The position numbers and the translations under genes were made by a program. Shown here one piece after another: positions 53,975 to 64,000 of a stretch of DNA of 64,000 nt. Source of the stretch: Albugo candida. Taxonomy: Eukaryota > Oomycota > Peronosporomycetes > Albuginales > Albuginaceae. Numbering within the stretch: the first letter of the stretch is position 1; the number at the start of each line of letters is the position of its first letter. Under the pieces are notes generated by a model that was not told the origin of the DNA, did not search any database, and saw nothing but the letters and a program-made list of their open reading frames with translations. The stretch lies in NCBI GenBank assembly GCA_905220665.1, contig CAJNAR010000149.1, positions 186,001 to 250,000 on the forward strand, written 5' to 3'.

Positions 53975-55492
53975 TCAATTGGAAGTGTCTTTGTGACGAG
54001 ACATTGTGTCATGCAACTTCTCTTTGACGTGATGAGCGGCTCCTTTCACTTTTTCACCAAAACCAGGTTTACTAGGTTCAGTTTGTTCATGCACAGCAGA
54101 TTGCGCTCTAGAAGTTGCGTGGTGAGCTTTATTTGCACCAGAGTCTGCAGTGTCACGTGCGTAACCACGCGCATGTTCTCCATATTCGTGCGCTTTATCA
54201 GCAGCAGTACTAGACTGATGATGTGATTTATCGGCCATTTCCTGCCCTTTCGAACGTGTTACGTCGGCTGCCTCATGAGTACGGTCGCTTGTATAGTCCG
54301 CAGCGTTGTGAAGTTGGTGACGAACATCTTCTGTCGCTGAATAGGTTTGATGTTTCAGTGACGCTGCCCCTTCATGTGCTTTATCACTCGCTGTATTTGC
54401 ACCATCGGCTGCTCGATTCCGCAAAGTGCCTGCAGCTTGCTGAGCTTGTTGAGAAGTTGATTCACCTTCCGTCACTCCTGCATAACCCATTGCGCTCGTT
54501 TTGGCGTTTTGTATCATTCCTGCGGCTTGTGAGTATAATGATTCATCGTTTTCAGTGCTTTTGCCACTAGCCACTCGTTGCTTTGCCGCTTCAAAAGTTT
54601 CTGATGCGCGCTGTTGTCCGGCGTATATACTGTCTGGCACACCTGTTTGATTAATTCTTTCTTTGGCGGCTCCTGACAATTCTTGCGCACGTCCTTCTAC
54701 ATGTTGGGCTGCTTCCGACCCTTCTGCTGCAATTTTGGCATTCTGTAGAGACTCTGAGATGTAGCCCACCGTATCATTTACAATTCCCATTCCTTTATTC
54801 GCCAAATTTCCTCCCATTCCTCCCGTCAATCTTTGATCAACTGACGCCGCTCCAACTGATACGCCAAGTCGTTCATCGGCATTTCGGGCAACTCCAGCAA
54901 CCGCGCCCACAGCTGCTCCGGCGGTGGAAGAAACTCCCAATGTGTTATCAACTTTTCCAGCCACGCGTGCTGTTTCACCCACTGCGACTTTAACTCCATG
55001 CTGTGCCGTACTCGATGCGCCCTGCAACATTTCCCAAAGTCGTGTCCATTGATCTTTCGCCATTTCAATCGCATCCATCGAACGCTGTCGAGTGGTATTG
55101 ATCACATTCTCCACAGAATGTTGCACAGTCGCCAACACACCCTCACGATCACCCGTCACAAACTTTTTATCGTAATCTTGCGCTTGATTGCGTAAAGTGT
55201 CGAGCGCATGTTTGACTTGTTCCAGCGATTTTCGTGCTGCTTCCATAGTTTCATCGGACGCATCATTGGCATGTGCTCGCAAGTTACTTCCCGCATCTTT
55301 CAACTGTTCGACAGACGCCGTTGCCTTATCGATGCCCACTTCTAAATACGATTGCGCAGTTTGAGTGAATTGATTCTGCGCATCGAATTCTTGCACGTTT
55401 TTTTTCACTTGACCCAAATACGACGTCGTTTCATTGACGCCCGAGTCGATTTTTTGCTGTAACTGTTTCACTTGTTCTTGTCGATCAGACAT
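53975..55492 (-). CDS. LEA-like alanine/histidine-rich amphipathic protein
   Basis: Intronless, 505 aa from the ATG at 55492. The sequence is hydrophilic, helix-forming and poor in Cys, Trp and Tyr. The C-terminal half has repeated A/K/T/H motifs such as ASDKAHEGAASLKHQ, YTSDRTHEAADVTRS and TAADKAHEYGEHARGY, like group 3 late-embryogenesis-abundant proteins. The middle contains a Gly/Ala/Val-rich stretch (GAAVGAVAGVARNADERLG). LEA proteins protect membranes and proteins during drying or freezing. A role in spore or sporangium stress tolerance is inferred. It converges with the VHS gene. Confidence 0.7.
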   Translation of the reverse strand: MSDRQEQVKQLQQKIDSGVNETTSYLGQVKKNVQEFDAQNQFTQTAQSYLEVGIDKATASVEQLKDAGSNLRAHANDASDETMEAARKSLEQVKHALDTLRNQAQDYDKKFVTGDREGVLATVQHSVENVINTTRQRSMDAIEMAKDQWTRLWEMLQGASSTAQHGVKVAVGETARVAGKVDNTLGVSSTAGAAVGAVAGVARNADERLGVSVGAASVDQRLTGGMGGNLANKGMGIVNDTVGYISESLQNAKIAAEGSEAAQHVEGRAQELSGAAKERINQTGVPDSIYAGQQRASETFEAAKQRVASGKSTENDESLYSQAAGMIQNAKTSAMGYAGVTEGESTSQQAQQAAGTLRNRAADGANTASDKAHEGAASLKHQTYSATEDVRHQLHNAADYTSDRTHEAADVTRSKGQEMADKSHHQSSTAADKAHEYGEHARGYARDTADSGANKAHHATSRAQSAVHEQTEPSKPGFGEKVKGAAHHVKEKLHDTMSRHKDTSN

Positions 55493-56127
55493 TTTGAGTG
55501 TGTGGTAGCTGTCAAATTGCAAAGTAAATCGAATTGACGTTGAAGCAGTGTTTCCTTCGAAATTTTATTGATGCGACATGAACGACCGTTGAGAGAGAAG
55601 ACAAAGATTTTTTTTCGCATAGGATAGAAAAGATACCAATTGGAACAAAGTATGAGTGTATTTGGAAGGGTTTGCGACTATTCAGATTGCGTGTATTGAT
55701 GCTGGGAAGAAGCTGCGACATTTCAGAGTTGAACAAATCATGGGAATGAAGTGGAAGGGGACTGATGTGATTGGTTTGTTTTGCTGGTGTGTTGAGAGAG
55801 AGGAACGGTGAGTTTCATTGAAAGGGCGAAAGATACTCTCGACGGTTTGTCTTTGTTTGATATCGTTTCGTAATAGAAATAGTGACGGGATTGGGGGAGG
55901 GTTGAATTGTGCGATTCAATGTGATTTTTAAATGTAGACGGAACTGGTAAAAACAGCGAACGAGCAAAAAAATCAGATGGATTGAAGTAACGCTTTCTCA
56001 ACCTGTCCGTTTTTTACAGTGTCATCCTGCAGCCACAGCAAACAGGTTACGTATCCATAACGAAATAAAGCAGCGAAACTGCATTCACTGCTGAATTTCA
56101 CTTAATATAGTCGAGTGCTCCAATTGC
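55493..56127. other. Upstream region of the LEA-like gene
   Basis: About 0.6 kb without a supported gene, probably the LEA promoter. Minus-strand frames 55512-55736 and 55738-56001 carry no domain. Confidence 0.35.
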
Positions 56128-56436
56128 TTATGTTGGTAAAGTATATAACCTCAGTGTGTGGTTTTGGCAGCAATCCAAATATGAATCTCGAACGTTCCAT
56201 TCCAAATTTTGATCACTCGTGATGTACCTTCGATCTTTCTGGAGAAAAAGACTTTCCCATGGAATGGAAGTCCATTGTTCGATAGCCGGTAAAAGAAAGT
56301 GAGCAGGAAACGCAACCTGTTCCGTGAATACGTCAGTTGAAGAAAGTGTCTTGCTCATCTTGCTTGTGTGAATTTCCGAATGTGTGCGGTTAGACACGGC
56401 GCCTTTCGTATTCTTCATCTTTGTTAAATAGTACAT
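56128..56436 (-). CDS. Hypothetical small protein (weak)
   Basis: A 102-codon frame from a true ATG, with a second ATG six codons later. Composition is unbiased, with WTSIPWESLFLQKDRRY and two C-terminal Cys. No family is recognised and no splice partner was found. It could be a small gene or a chance frame within the intergenic gap. Confidence 0.2.
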   Translation of the reverse strand: MYYLTKMKNTKGAVSNRTHSEIHTSKMSKTLSSTDVFTEQVAFPAHFLLPAIEQWTSIPWESLFLQKDRRYITSDQNLEWNVRDSYLDCCQNHTLRLYTLPT

Positions 56437-56693
56437 AACCTCTCCTATGTGATCACGCCGGATTTACATTTATGTGGCACATAACTTGAAAACATTATAT
56501 CGCACTTGAATGAAAATTTTACGAACCCACTAGGTCACTGACTCCTAGAAAGTGCAATTGTTGAACCGTTCTTCTTGCTATAACCGTTTCAAGATTTTAG
56601 ATCAAGGTGCTGAGCATCCCGTAGGAATGAATGATGAATCAAGCCACAAACCAATTTAGCAATTGTCGCCCATAACCCGCTTTCGAAACGCTA

Positions 56694-57440
56694 ATGTTTT
56701 ATCAAATAGTATACCGCCAGAGCAAATACGAGATAGTGCTCCCAGAAACCGAGGCTTTTGATTTTGATCATCTCAAAACGCACATAGTGGAGGCATTCTT
56801 AGAACTCACAAAGCGATGGCGCGTTATGTATTTGGACGATGAACACGAAGCTATCACAATCAGTAGCAATGAAGAATTAAGAGAAGCTTATCACGTTCAA
56901 ATGGAGAGCTCGTCGCTGAAAACTGTCAAGCTGTTCCTCGTTCCGCAGCCATCAATCGGCGATCGCTTTCATGGACTCTCCAACTCGCTAGCAAAGTTAA
57001 TTTTGGTTGCAAAGAATGGGACGCTTGCTTCAGCTAATCGCTGCGCTGGAATTGGAAGAGATACTTTATATTCATCGACAAAGCATACAAAAAATCTAGT
57101 CCAGCGAAGCAAAGCCGAGATCTCTCTCCGCATGAGTCGTCTTAGTTCTTACTTGCGAAAGCCGGCACTACGACCAAGCTATAAGAAACTTAGCAGTGAT
57201 GTCTCCACGTTATCTTGTGACAAAGCTGTCGATAAATCGCAGACGCTTAGACAGCAGACTTTCAGGCTTTCTATCGAGCCAGAAGAAGAGCCCGTAGAAT
57301 CGATGGAGGCTGAGGTTCAGGACGATCAACCAGAACCGAACTCAGACGTCGATACAGACTGTGATTCCGAGCATGAGGTCGAGCCGAGTAATGCAAGCAC
57401 AAGCTGGAATCAATCCATTCTGTCCCTCACGTACGCGTGA
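56694..57440 (+). CDS. PB1-domain protein
   Basis: Intronless, 248 aa. Residues 1-85 form a PB1-like ubiquitin fold: a basic YRQSKYEIVLP start and an acidic OPCA-type segment, MYLDDEHEAITISSNEELREAY. PB1 domains pair basic and acidic faces to build signalling or autophagy-receptor oligomers (p62, NBR1). The middle is basic, followed by a strongly acidic region (EPEEEPVESMEAEVQDDQPE and SDVDTDCDSEHEVE). No ZZ or UBA domain is seen. The protein therefore looks like a stand-alone PB1 adaptor of unknown partner. Confidence 0.68.
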   Translation: MFYQIVYRQSKYEIVLPETEAFDFDHLKTHIVEAFLELTKRWRVMYLDDEHEAITISSNEELREAYHVQMESSSLKTVKLFLVPQPSIGDRFHGLSNSLAKLILVAKNGTLASANRCAGIGRDTLYSSTKHTKNLVQRSKAEISLRMSRLSSYLRKPALRPSYKKLSSDVSTLSCDKAVDKSQTLRQQTFRLSIEPEEEPVESMEAEVQDDQPEPNSDVDTDCDSEHEVEPSNASTSWNQSILSLTYA

Positions 57441-57666
57441 GTAGTAATTTGGACCATTTTGTAGGGTCAGTTTTGTAAGCAAATACAAGTCTTTTAGCAA
57501 TGTCGCATATGAGTAGAGGCACATTCTTTCCAAGCGGGTTTGACCCGTATTGGTTCCGCACTGACTCGCGCTTTTTCGCCTTTCCCAACTCTCTCTCTCA
57601 TCAAAATTTACGATCCCTCATCCATTTTTTGGTTTCAGAGTTGATCAACACAATACAATTTTTATC

Positions 57667-58137
57667 ATGGCGGAAATATCATCAATTATTAATCTCGTCA
57701 ACAGATTCGCTCTCATGTTTTCATTCGAAGATAAAGAGAATTCTATTCAACAACTTGTGGATCTATTTACTCAAGACGCAACATTCACGCACGAGCTGAT
57801 TGGGATTCTCACTGGACAATCAGAGATTGAGAAGGGGCTACAAGAAATGGCTGCTTTGAGGTTTCTTGCGGATACTCGTCATCTGCCCAGTGGTCATGTG
57901 GTGAATCTGATCGATGAAACTCACGGGGAAGTGACTTCGTATTCGGTTGTGTTTTGGAAATGTACCGCGATCTCTGTCGTACAGTGGATCGATCAAGTCG
58001 TAAAATTGGATGAAAATTGGCTTTTCCAAAGTCGAAAAGCGGAATCATTGCAAAAAAACTTTGAAATGATTGGAGAAATGCAATTACGTGGAAAGAAACA
58101 GTATTTGCAGCAAGTGGAGAACGAGGTTAAAAAGTAA
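57667..58137 (+). CDS. NTF2/SnoaL-like protein
   Basis: Intronless, 156 aa. The pattern of an N-terminal helix, FTQDATFTHELIGILTGQSEIEKGL, HLPSGHVVNLI and later beta strands (SYSVVFWK, VVQWIDQVVKLDENWLFQ) is typical of the cone-shaped NTF2-like fold (SnoaL-like, subfamily with RFLADTRHLPSGHVV). Members bind small molecules or act as isomerases or dehydratases. The C-terminal 40 residues are charged helix. Substrate unknown. Confidence 0.7.
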   Translation: MAEISSIINLVNRFALMFSFEDKENSIQQLVDLFTQDATFTHELIGILTGQSEIEKGLQEMAALRFLADTRHLPSGHVVNLIDETHGEVTSYSVVFWKCTAISVVQWIDQVVKLDENWLFQSRKAESLQKNFEMIGEMQLRGKKQYLQQVENEVKK

Positions 58138-58293
58138 CGACGTGGTAATGTACCATTTTGTGCTGTAAGGAGTTTAAAGTGCCGCGCGGAAATTAGAAGA
58201 GAAAAACTAATACATTGTAATACATTTCATGTTTGGAATTCAAAAAATGACCATGTTTCCTCATTTCTGATACTGGGAATCAGATTACAGAGT

Positions 58294-59420
58294 ATGATTA
58301 ATAGCTCCAGCACTTTGTCGAATCCTCGCCTAAAGCACACACTAGCTAAACCGCTTTTACTTTCCTTTGGGTGAGTGTATCGATAGCACACGTGCTATCT
58401 TTTGTAAAATTTTAACTCTTTCTTGATAGACTCGTTACGGACGTTCAGAGTGCCGACACAGAAGACGGATGGGACTACCTGCATACAAAAAAACGATATT
58501 ATCGTAATGCACTCGTTTTATTGGACAACTTGGTACAACACTGGCTTCGAGTTCGTGCAACAGAGGACACGATACGCGAAGAAAACCAGTCAAGTTGTTC
58601 TAAATTACGATTCGCGATCAATTTGGGTGATCTGATCGATGGAAAGAATTGTATTTTACAACGTAGTAGTAGAGCTCTGAGCAGAGCAAAAGATTGTTTG
58701 GCGCCTTTCGAACAGAAAGTCGGACCCGTGCATCATATCGTGGGAAATCATGAATTGTACAATTTCACACCGCAAGTGTTTGCAGAGAAGCTTTTATGGA
58801 AAGGAAACGACTCGAGTGTAGAAAACTACGACAAGGATATCCCGTTATATTACGACTTCTACCATCCAGAGGCTCCCCAATTTCGATTTATCATTCTTAA
58901 CACGTATGGTTTATCAAGTCTTGGACGTGGTCCACATGATCCAGTGTTCAAGCGCGCACGCGAGTTGCTACGACGCACAAATCCCAATTCAAGTTTTAAC
59001 TCTTCAGACGGTTTACTTGGGCTGGAACAACGTTTTGCTGAGTTCAATGGCGCAGTGGACGAAACACAATTGTTGTGGCTGAGTCGTACTTTAGAGAATG
59101 CATCCGTCAAAAATGAAAAAGTGCTGATCTTTACACATATTCCCATCCATCCCGAATCCTGTCCTCCTTCCTGCTTACTGTGGAATTACGACGAGGTTTT
59201 GAAGCTTTTATTCACATTTTCCGATAATGTGCGCGCTGTATTTTCTGGACATGCACATACGAATGGGCACAGTTATAGTCATGGAATCCACTTTTTTGCG
59301 TATGATGCACTTCTAGAGTGCGCTCCCAACGAAACAGCGTACGCCATTGTCGACCTGTTTCCGCATCAAATAATTGTCAACGGATACGGCAAAATCAAAT
59401 CTTTCGCATTTGACCTATAA
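58294..59420 (+). CDS. ADPRM: ADPRM-type metallophosphoesterase
   Basis: Two exons, 58294-58370 and 58430-59420, encode 355 aa. The family (manganese-dependent ADP-ribose/CDP-alcohol diphosphatase) hydrolyses ADP-ribose and related diphosphates. Calcineurin-like metal motifs: VTDVQ, NLGDLIDG, GNHELYNF, THIPIHPES and GHAHTNGHSY. Family-specific pieces are EDGWDYLHTKKRYYR, VHHIVGNHELYN, FRFIILNTYGLS and GLLGLEQRFAEFNGAVDETQ, all collinear with human ADPRM. The 59-nt intron (GTGAGT donor) joins LLLSFG to LVTDVQ. The metal-binding set appears complete, so it is probably active. Confidence 0.9.
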
Positions 59421-59620
59421 AACTACAGAAACTACTAAAGCAGATCTTCAAATTCAGAATATTTCATATATGAACTGTATGATTACAAAAATAACGAATA
59501 CAACTAGTTGACTCACGTTTCACAAAATCAACACTCCGTACCAAGCTTTCATAATTGACGTATACATTTTCAGGAAATACAACTTTTTCGATCAAAATTC
59601 CCGATATTTAAAAAAAAGCT

Positions 59621-62600
59621 ATGACGTCGTCATTGGTAGAGCTATTGGATGGCACGTTATGCGCAACAAATGAGCAGCATCGACAGCAGTGCGAGCATCA
59701 AGTCATGCATCTACTACATCAGCCAGACTCCACCTTTGCATGCGATCTCTGCTCTTTCCTCTTGTCCACCAACATCGACCATTCGTATCGCCAATTCGCA
59801 TGCATTCTTCTTCGCCGATATATTCGAGCACACTGGTCCACCGCTTTGAGCGATGAAAACATCGATCGCACACTAAGTACGATTCCCGCATTCACATTGA
59901 CCCCGGCATACAAAGAGCAAGTGAAAAATGCACTTGTTCAAATCGTAAAACACGCGCTACCACAATTCACAGACAGTAAGAGCCAAACCGCCTTATGTCT
60001 GATCCTCTCCTCGATTTTGGAAGCAGAAGCACAAGAATCAAACGAGATTCCATGGAAAGAGCTGATGGAGCATGTAGTGTTTCTGTTTTGCAATGCTATC
60101 GCTTCTGATTCCACCCCAGAAGCTCGTCTTGTGACAGACTTTGTAACACGATTTCTTGCCCTCATTTTGGAGCATTTCTCCGGTTTTCATTGTATAGGGA
60201 TCTCTGAGCTTTTGTTTCCACATTTGCATCAAGCATTTACACGTTCGGAGCCTTCTATAATCTCTATTGCAAGTCGGTGTCGCATCGTCCAAGTCGTACA
60301 GCAATTACTGATATCCATTGAAATGGAAGCACAAGTCGGTAACCTCTCTGCCAAACAAGTAATCGATCGATACTTACTTCCCTGGTGTCAAGAATTCGCA
60401 AAAGAATTACATTATGTGCGACCGAATCAATATTTTGCAATTCAAATTCGAATCGTATCGTGTCTTACGACATTTATACGCGAAGGATTTGAATTTGTCA
60501 CGCAATTCCTTCCTGAATTGTACCGTCCAATGCTACTTACTTTACAAGTCGCTCTTCCCAATTTTGAATTGCGTGTTGTATGCTCTCAATCCGAGGAAGC
60601 AAATGAATTGGAATCCGATTTCAGTGAATTGCAGGACGTGGATACTGAAGACACACAACTTGGCACAATTCCGTTCGTAATGGCGTGCATCGAATTTATC
60701 CAAATGATACTCTCAGCTTCCACAAAACAGACACGAGAATGGATATGTGCGAGTCTCTATGACCTCTGGAAGACACTCATTCCGTATCTCGTGATCACAG
60801 AGAAGCAGCAAAGTCTATGGAAAGACGTTCCGGAGGAGTACCTCGCCGATGAAGAGGATGCAAGTCCGACGTATACGATCCGTCATGCTGCAATGGATCT
60901 TCTCAATGAGATACAGAGTGTGATTGGAGCACATGCTGGTGGTCGTAATAGCACACATATCGTCACTACGATCATAAAGGTCGCAAAGCTGTATTTGCAT
61001 CAGAATGTGTCGGAGGTATCGCCAGAATTGCTTTGGAGACGTCAGGAAGCTTCATTACTCCTTCTTGGATCCCTGGTAATCACAGAAGACGCAGACGGTC
61101 TCATTCAACATATTGAGACTTTCCAAGAATCCCTCTCAATCGATGTTTTTTTCTCACAAATTGGACATTTGATCAGTGATTCCCAGCAACATCCACTTCT
61201 TCGAGGTAGAGCTTTATGGTGTGCGAGTCATTTCGCTTGTGCAATGTCGTGCGAGTTGCTCGGAAAATACCTTGAGATTTGTATCTCTTGTATGGATATG
61301 GCTCACTTCCTCCCAATTCGATTGAATGCTTATCGTGCAATTTCCCATTTTCTCTGTGCTGCTTTAAACACACGAAACGAAGCAGAAAGAGATCAGATTT
61401 ACGCTCTTGCAACACACGCTCTACAGCGACTTTGCGTATTGATGAATCAAACTTCCGATGAATGGGTTCATATCGCAGATGGATCAGTGAAAATCGCACA
61501 GATCAAGGGAATCAGGATTGATCCACACATCGCTGGTAGCGTCTTGGAAGTGTTTCTGTCTCAATGGATCCAACATCTCAATGATCCTGTGTTTTCAGAG
61601 CTTTTACTGAGCGTCACCACAGCATTTTTGGAGACGAGAAATATCAGTACTTTGAATGTGGTTCATGAAAAGCTTATCATTCCAATGCAGTCGAGTCTGA
61701 GGAGCTATACGCCTGATGATACAACAAAGAGCTGCACAGCTGCAAGTTTAGCTCTTGATCTTCTCCAGAGCATGCTGAGACACTCGTTCGTCTATTTCTA
61801 CCGTCTTAACAAGCACGAAAATGTGGATACGTCGGTCGAAAAACTGGGATGTCAGCTGATCCATCACTTGCTGGATCTCTTGATTAAGGTCATGGAAGTC
61901 ACAGATGATGAGAGAATGCTTCATACCGGTGCAGAATGTCTGAAATGGCTCGTTGTGTTCTCACCGCAAGCGCTTGCGCAGCACAGTTGCATGGATCCTG
62001 TCAGTGGAAGAGCATACTCAGCCGTCGAGCGGATTGTGCAATTAACAGAAAAATTGCTTACACCGTCAATGAGTGATGCAAGCGCTCTGAATGTCGGTGG
62101 GCTATTGACCCAATTGCTTTCAAAATGTAGCGAAATGGAAGATTCTCAGTCGAGATCTCTTTTGTCTCCTAATGTCGTACGAGGGATGTTACTTGCGGTG
62201 TCTTTGCGTCTTACAACGGCAGAGCTCCCGTCTCTCATCCAAGCACTTTGTATGGTGTTTGCGCGATTGATTATCACACACGGAAAGGGCTTTTTGGACG
62301 AGTTGGAGCGCTTACCGGCGCCACAATGTTTGCCGGGAGCGAAGTACGAATCAGATGTGATTCCACGTCCGAAAAATCTGCTGGAATTTGTGTTTCGTTT
62401 CTGGATCGAAAAGCAATTGGATTTTTACGGAGTCAATTGTCTTAAGGTCACATTGAGCGCATTGCTTCAAATATTGGAATGGCGAGATCCTCGAGTCATG
62501 CAGCTTGTAGTGCATGGCAATGAGATAGAGTCACTGAATTGTATTCTCACGCAAGGCGACACTCAACGGCGGTCACGTCGTCTTCAAGCGCGTTCTACGC

Positions 62601-63016
62601 CATGTGGCGCATCTATTGCTCCAAAACCCATTCATTTTGGTACCAAGCTTGTCATTGTTCTTGCCAACACTTTGACCCAATTGGATGAAGAGGATGAAGG
62701 AGAGTGGGAATCTTCCGATGAAGAAGCTATTGACTCTACTGACCAAGCTTCTGCTGGTAAGAATGCCCGTGAAACCCCCGAGTCGACAAAGTATCGACTG
62801 GTTTTTGATCCTTGGCTTAACGGGAACGAAGATGTGGCACAAGATGAGGAGGCTTTGAATTGTCTTCTTGACTCAAGTCAGCAGATGAGTATAGGGCTTA
62901 TCGTGTCGACAGTGCAGCGTTTTATGCAAGATCCGATAGTGATGAATTCAGTGGGATCAGAATTGTCCATTACCGATCAGAAAATGGTGACGGCCATGCT
63001 TCAACGTAGTTGTTAG
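59621..63016 (+). CDS. IPO9: Importin-9 (karyopherin beta)
   Basis: Intronless, 1131 aa. Importin-9 carries histones, ribosomal proteins and actin into the nucleus. The N-terminal Ran-binding region is recognisable (FACILLRRYIRAHWS, residues about 59-73), followed by repeated HEAT-like helices throughout. An acidic patch, EEDEGEWESSDEEAIDS, near residue 1030 fits the acidic loop that IPO9 uses to hold basic cargo. Length and acidic loop favour IPO9 over other importins. Confidence 0.82.
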   Translation: MTSSLVELLDGTLCATNEQHRQQCEHQVMHLLHQPDSTFACDLCSFLLSTNIDHSYRQFACILLRRYIRAHWSTALSDENIDRTLSTIPAFTLTPAYKEQVKNALVQIVKHALPQFTDSKSQTALCLILSSILEAEAQESNEIPWKELMEHVVFLFCNAIASDSTPEARLVTDFVTRFLALILEHFSGFHCIGISELLFPHLHQAFTRSEPSIISIASRCRIVQVVQQLLISIEMEAQVGNLSAKQVIDRYLLPWCQEFAKELHYVRPNQYFAIQIRIVSCLTTFIREGFEFVTQFLPELYRPMLLTLQVALPNFELRVVCSQSEEANELESDFSELQDVDTEDTQLGTIPFVMACIEFIQMILSASTKQTREWICASLYDLWKTLIPYLVITEKQQSLWKDVPEEYLADEEDASPTYTIRHAAMDLLNEIQSVIGAHAGGRNSTHIVTTIIKVAKLYLHQNVSEVSPELLWRRQEASLLLLGSLVITEDADGLIQHIETFQESLSIDVFFSQIGHLISDSQQHPLLRGRALWCASHFACAMSCELLGKYLEICISCMDMAHFLPIRLNAYRAISHFLCAALNTRNEAERDQIYALATHALQRLCVLMNQTSDEWVHIADGSVKIAQIKGIRIDPHIAGSVLEVFLSQWIQHLNDPVFSELLLSVTTAFLETRNISTLNVVHEKLIIPMQSSLRSYTPDDTTKSCTAASLALDLLQSMLRHSFVYFYRLNKHENVDTSVEKLGCQLIHHLLDLLIKVMEVTDDERMLHTGAECLKWLVVFSPQALAQHSCMDPVSGRAYSAVERIVQLTEKLLTPSMSDASALNVGGLLTQLLSKCSEMEDSQSRSLLSPNVVRGMLLAVSLRLTTAELPSLIQALCMVFARLIITHGKGFLDELERLPAPQCLPGAKYESDVIPRPKNLLEFVFRFWIEKQLDFYGVNCLKVTLSALLQILEWRDPRVMQLVVHGNEIESLNCILTQGDTQRRSRRLQARSTPCGASIAPKPIHFGTKLVIVLANTLTQLDEEDEGEWESSDEEAIDSTDQASAGKNARETPESTKYRLVFDPWLNGNEDVAQDEEALNCLLDSSQQMSIGLIVSTVQRFMQDPIVMNSVGSELSITDQKMVTAMLQRSC

Positions 63017-64000
63017 CGTACAAGTATCTCCGATTTGAGTTTTCACTCGATATAATTTCATTCATTGTGTTTGATCGCTTCCGACACACACCCACACAAA
63101 CCAGGTGCATTCTACTCGTAGCACAAGGGGAAAGTATAAACACCACTATCGTGCCGCCAATTCTGGTTTCCACAGAGTCCATTAAATGGTTGCAAGAGAG
63201 ATACTTCCGTGATACTCGAATGACTGATGGTTATGGGTCTTTCGCTGAGATACGAGGAAGTAGTTGTGGGAGAAAGTATATATTGACCCGGCAGAGCAGA
63301 AAACGAGCTGAGGATAGCTGAGTATATTCTGTAATTCGCTCTGCGAACTCGATTCTTTCTGCATATGGCTGCTGCTATGACAGTGACAACTCTCATACTT
63401 CTCATTGCCATCATGCAATGGTTTTTTACATGCTGAGTGGCATGAAATGACGACGCACGAGACTTTAGTCTTTGTGTTTGTGAGGAACGGATGTCTGCAG
63501 CTCGGTTATACTTGACCAGGTGTCTATCGATTTGAGACTTGATGAAGCTTTCCGTCGCTGCACACCACTTCGTCAAATCATTCAGTTAATGAAAGCCCGA
63601 TGTCATCAATCTTTATTTTTCGACCTCGTTCTTTGCTTGCACACAATCACATCGGAGCTGAGATAATTATCGATCAGGTACTCTACTTGACAAATTTTAG
63701 TCTCCAGCATTTCGTTTGATCCAACTCGGTTCAAAGAAGAGTTTGCTTCTCTCATAAGGCAAAAGAATAGGGATACTATGTATCGCTTCCCTACATGTGC
63801 GCCTAAAGGGAGAGCACATGCCTATAAAAGCATGAGACAAGGAACGGTTGATTTTTTTCATATTGAACGCAGAAATCTTACTGGGGTCTATTCATCTTCG
63901 ATAGAATATTGTATACTGTCCAGCAGGATCGTACAGTTTTTTGAAATCTTGAGAGAACAAAAACAAGAAGGAATTTGTGCTGTTTGTGCATAGGACAAGG
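63017..64000. other. Right-edge region without an assignable gene
   Basis: A 154-codon minus-strand frame (63112-63576) starts at TTG, and shorter frames overlap it. None has a domain. A 71-codon frame at 63778-63993 has an ATG but no support. The region contains the 3' UTR of importin-9 and possibly the edge of the next gene. Confidence 0.3.

Noticed and set aside
63112..63576. 154-codon minus-strand frame at the right edge
   Set aside because: TTG start, no recognised domain, overlapped by other random frames.

Overview
The window is nuclear DNA of an oomycete-type eukaryote, most probably an Albugo-like white blister rust or a relative. Evidence seen in the sequence: genes are tightly packed on both strands with short intergenic gaps; introns are mostly 47-70 nt with GT(A/G)NG...YAG borders; one gene fuses a seven-helix receptor to a phosphatidylinositol phosphate kinase; and the plasma-membrane proton ATPase carries a large insert between its seventh and eighth membrane helices. 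The species is inferred, not proven.

Region by region. 0.2-2.7 kb: a D-3-phosphoglycerate dehydrogenase (minus) and a CCDC124/Lso2-like ribosome factor (plus). 2.7-5.8 kb: gene-poor, with two weak candidates for small secreted proteins. 5.8-11.5 kb: pyruvate kinase (7 exons), ribosomal protein uS11/RPS14 (3 exons) and an RS-rich SPOC-domain protein (4 exons). 11.5-24 kb: a gene-poor accessory block holding a tRNA-like SINE relic, a LINE reverse-transcriptase relic, a 3.3-kb decayed DDE transposon of a type familiar from mushrooms, a 0.64-kb inverted-repeat element with a Ulp1-like fragment, and one intact-looking secreted protein with an internal duplication. From 24 kb to the end the DNA returns to dense housekeeping genes: ArfGAP, GPCR-PIPK, H+-ATPase, alpha/beta hydrolase, an unknown, SMC4, OGT, a proline-rich membrane protein, APH-1, an FKBP8-like protein, PP2A B'', MPP6, a VHS/GAT protein, a LEA-like protein, a PB1 protein, an NTF2-like protein, an ADPRM-type phosphoesterase and importin-9.

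Functional links. Several genes serve membrane traffic and phosphoinositide or calcium signalling (ArfGAP, VHS/GAT adaptor, GPCR-PIPK, PP2A B''). Others serve membrane energetics (H+-ATPase), chromosome structure (SMC4), RNA metabolism (MPP6, SPOC protein), ribosomes (uS11, CCDC124, importin-9) and intramembrane proteolysis (APH-1). They do not form one pathway or an operon.

Splice models were built by hand: GT-AG borders were chosen so that reading frames join and conserved family motifs are restored. They are predictions. The most original observations are the repeat-bearing secreted protein at 21.4-22.6 kb, the fungal-like DDE transposon beside it, the TIR element with a putative 6-bp target duplication, and a signal peptide-polyproline-TM-serine-rich-tail protein at 43.9-45.5 kb.
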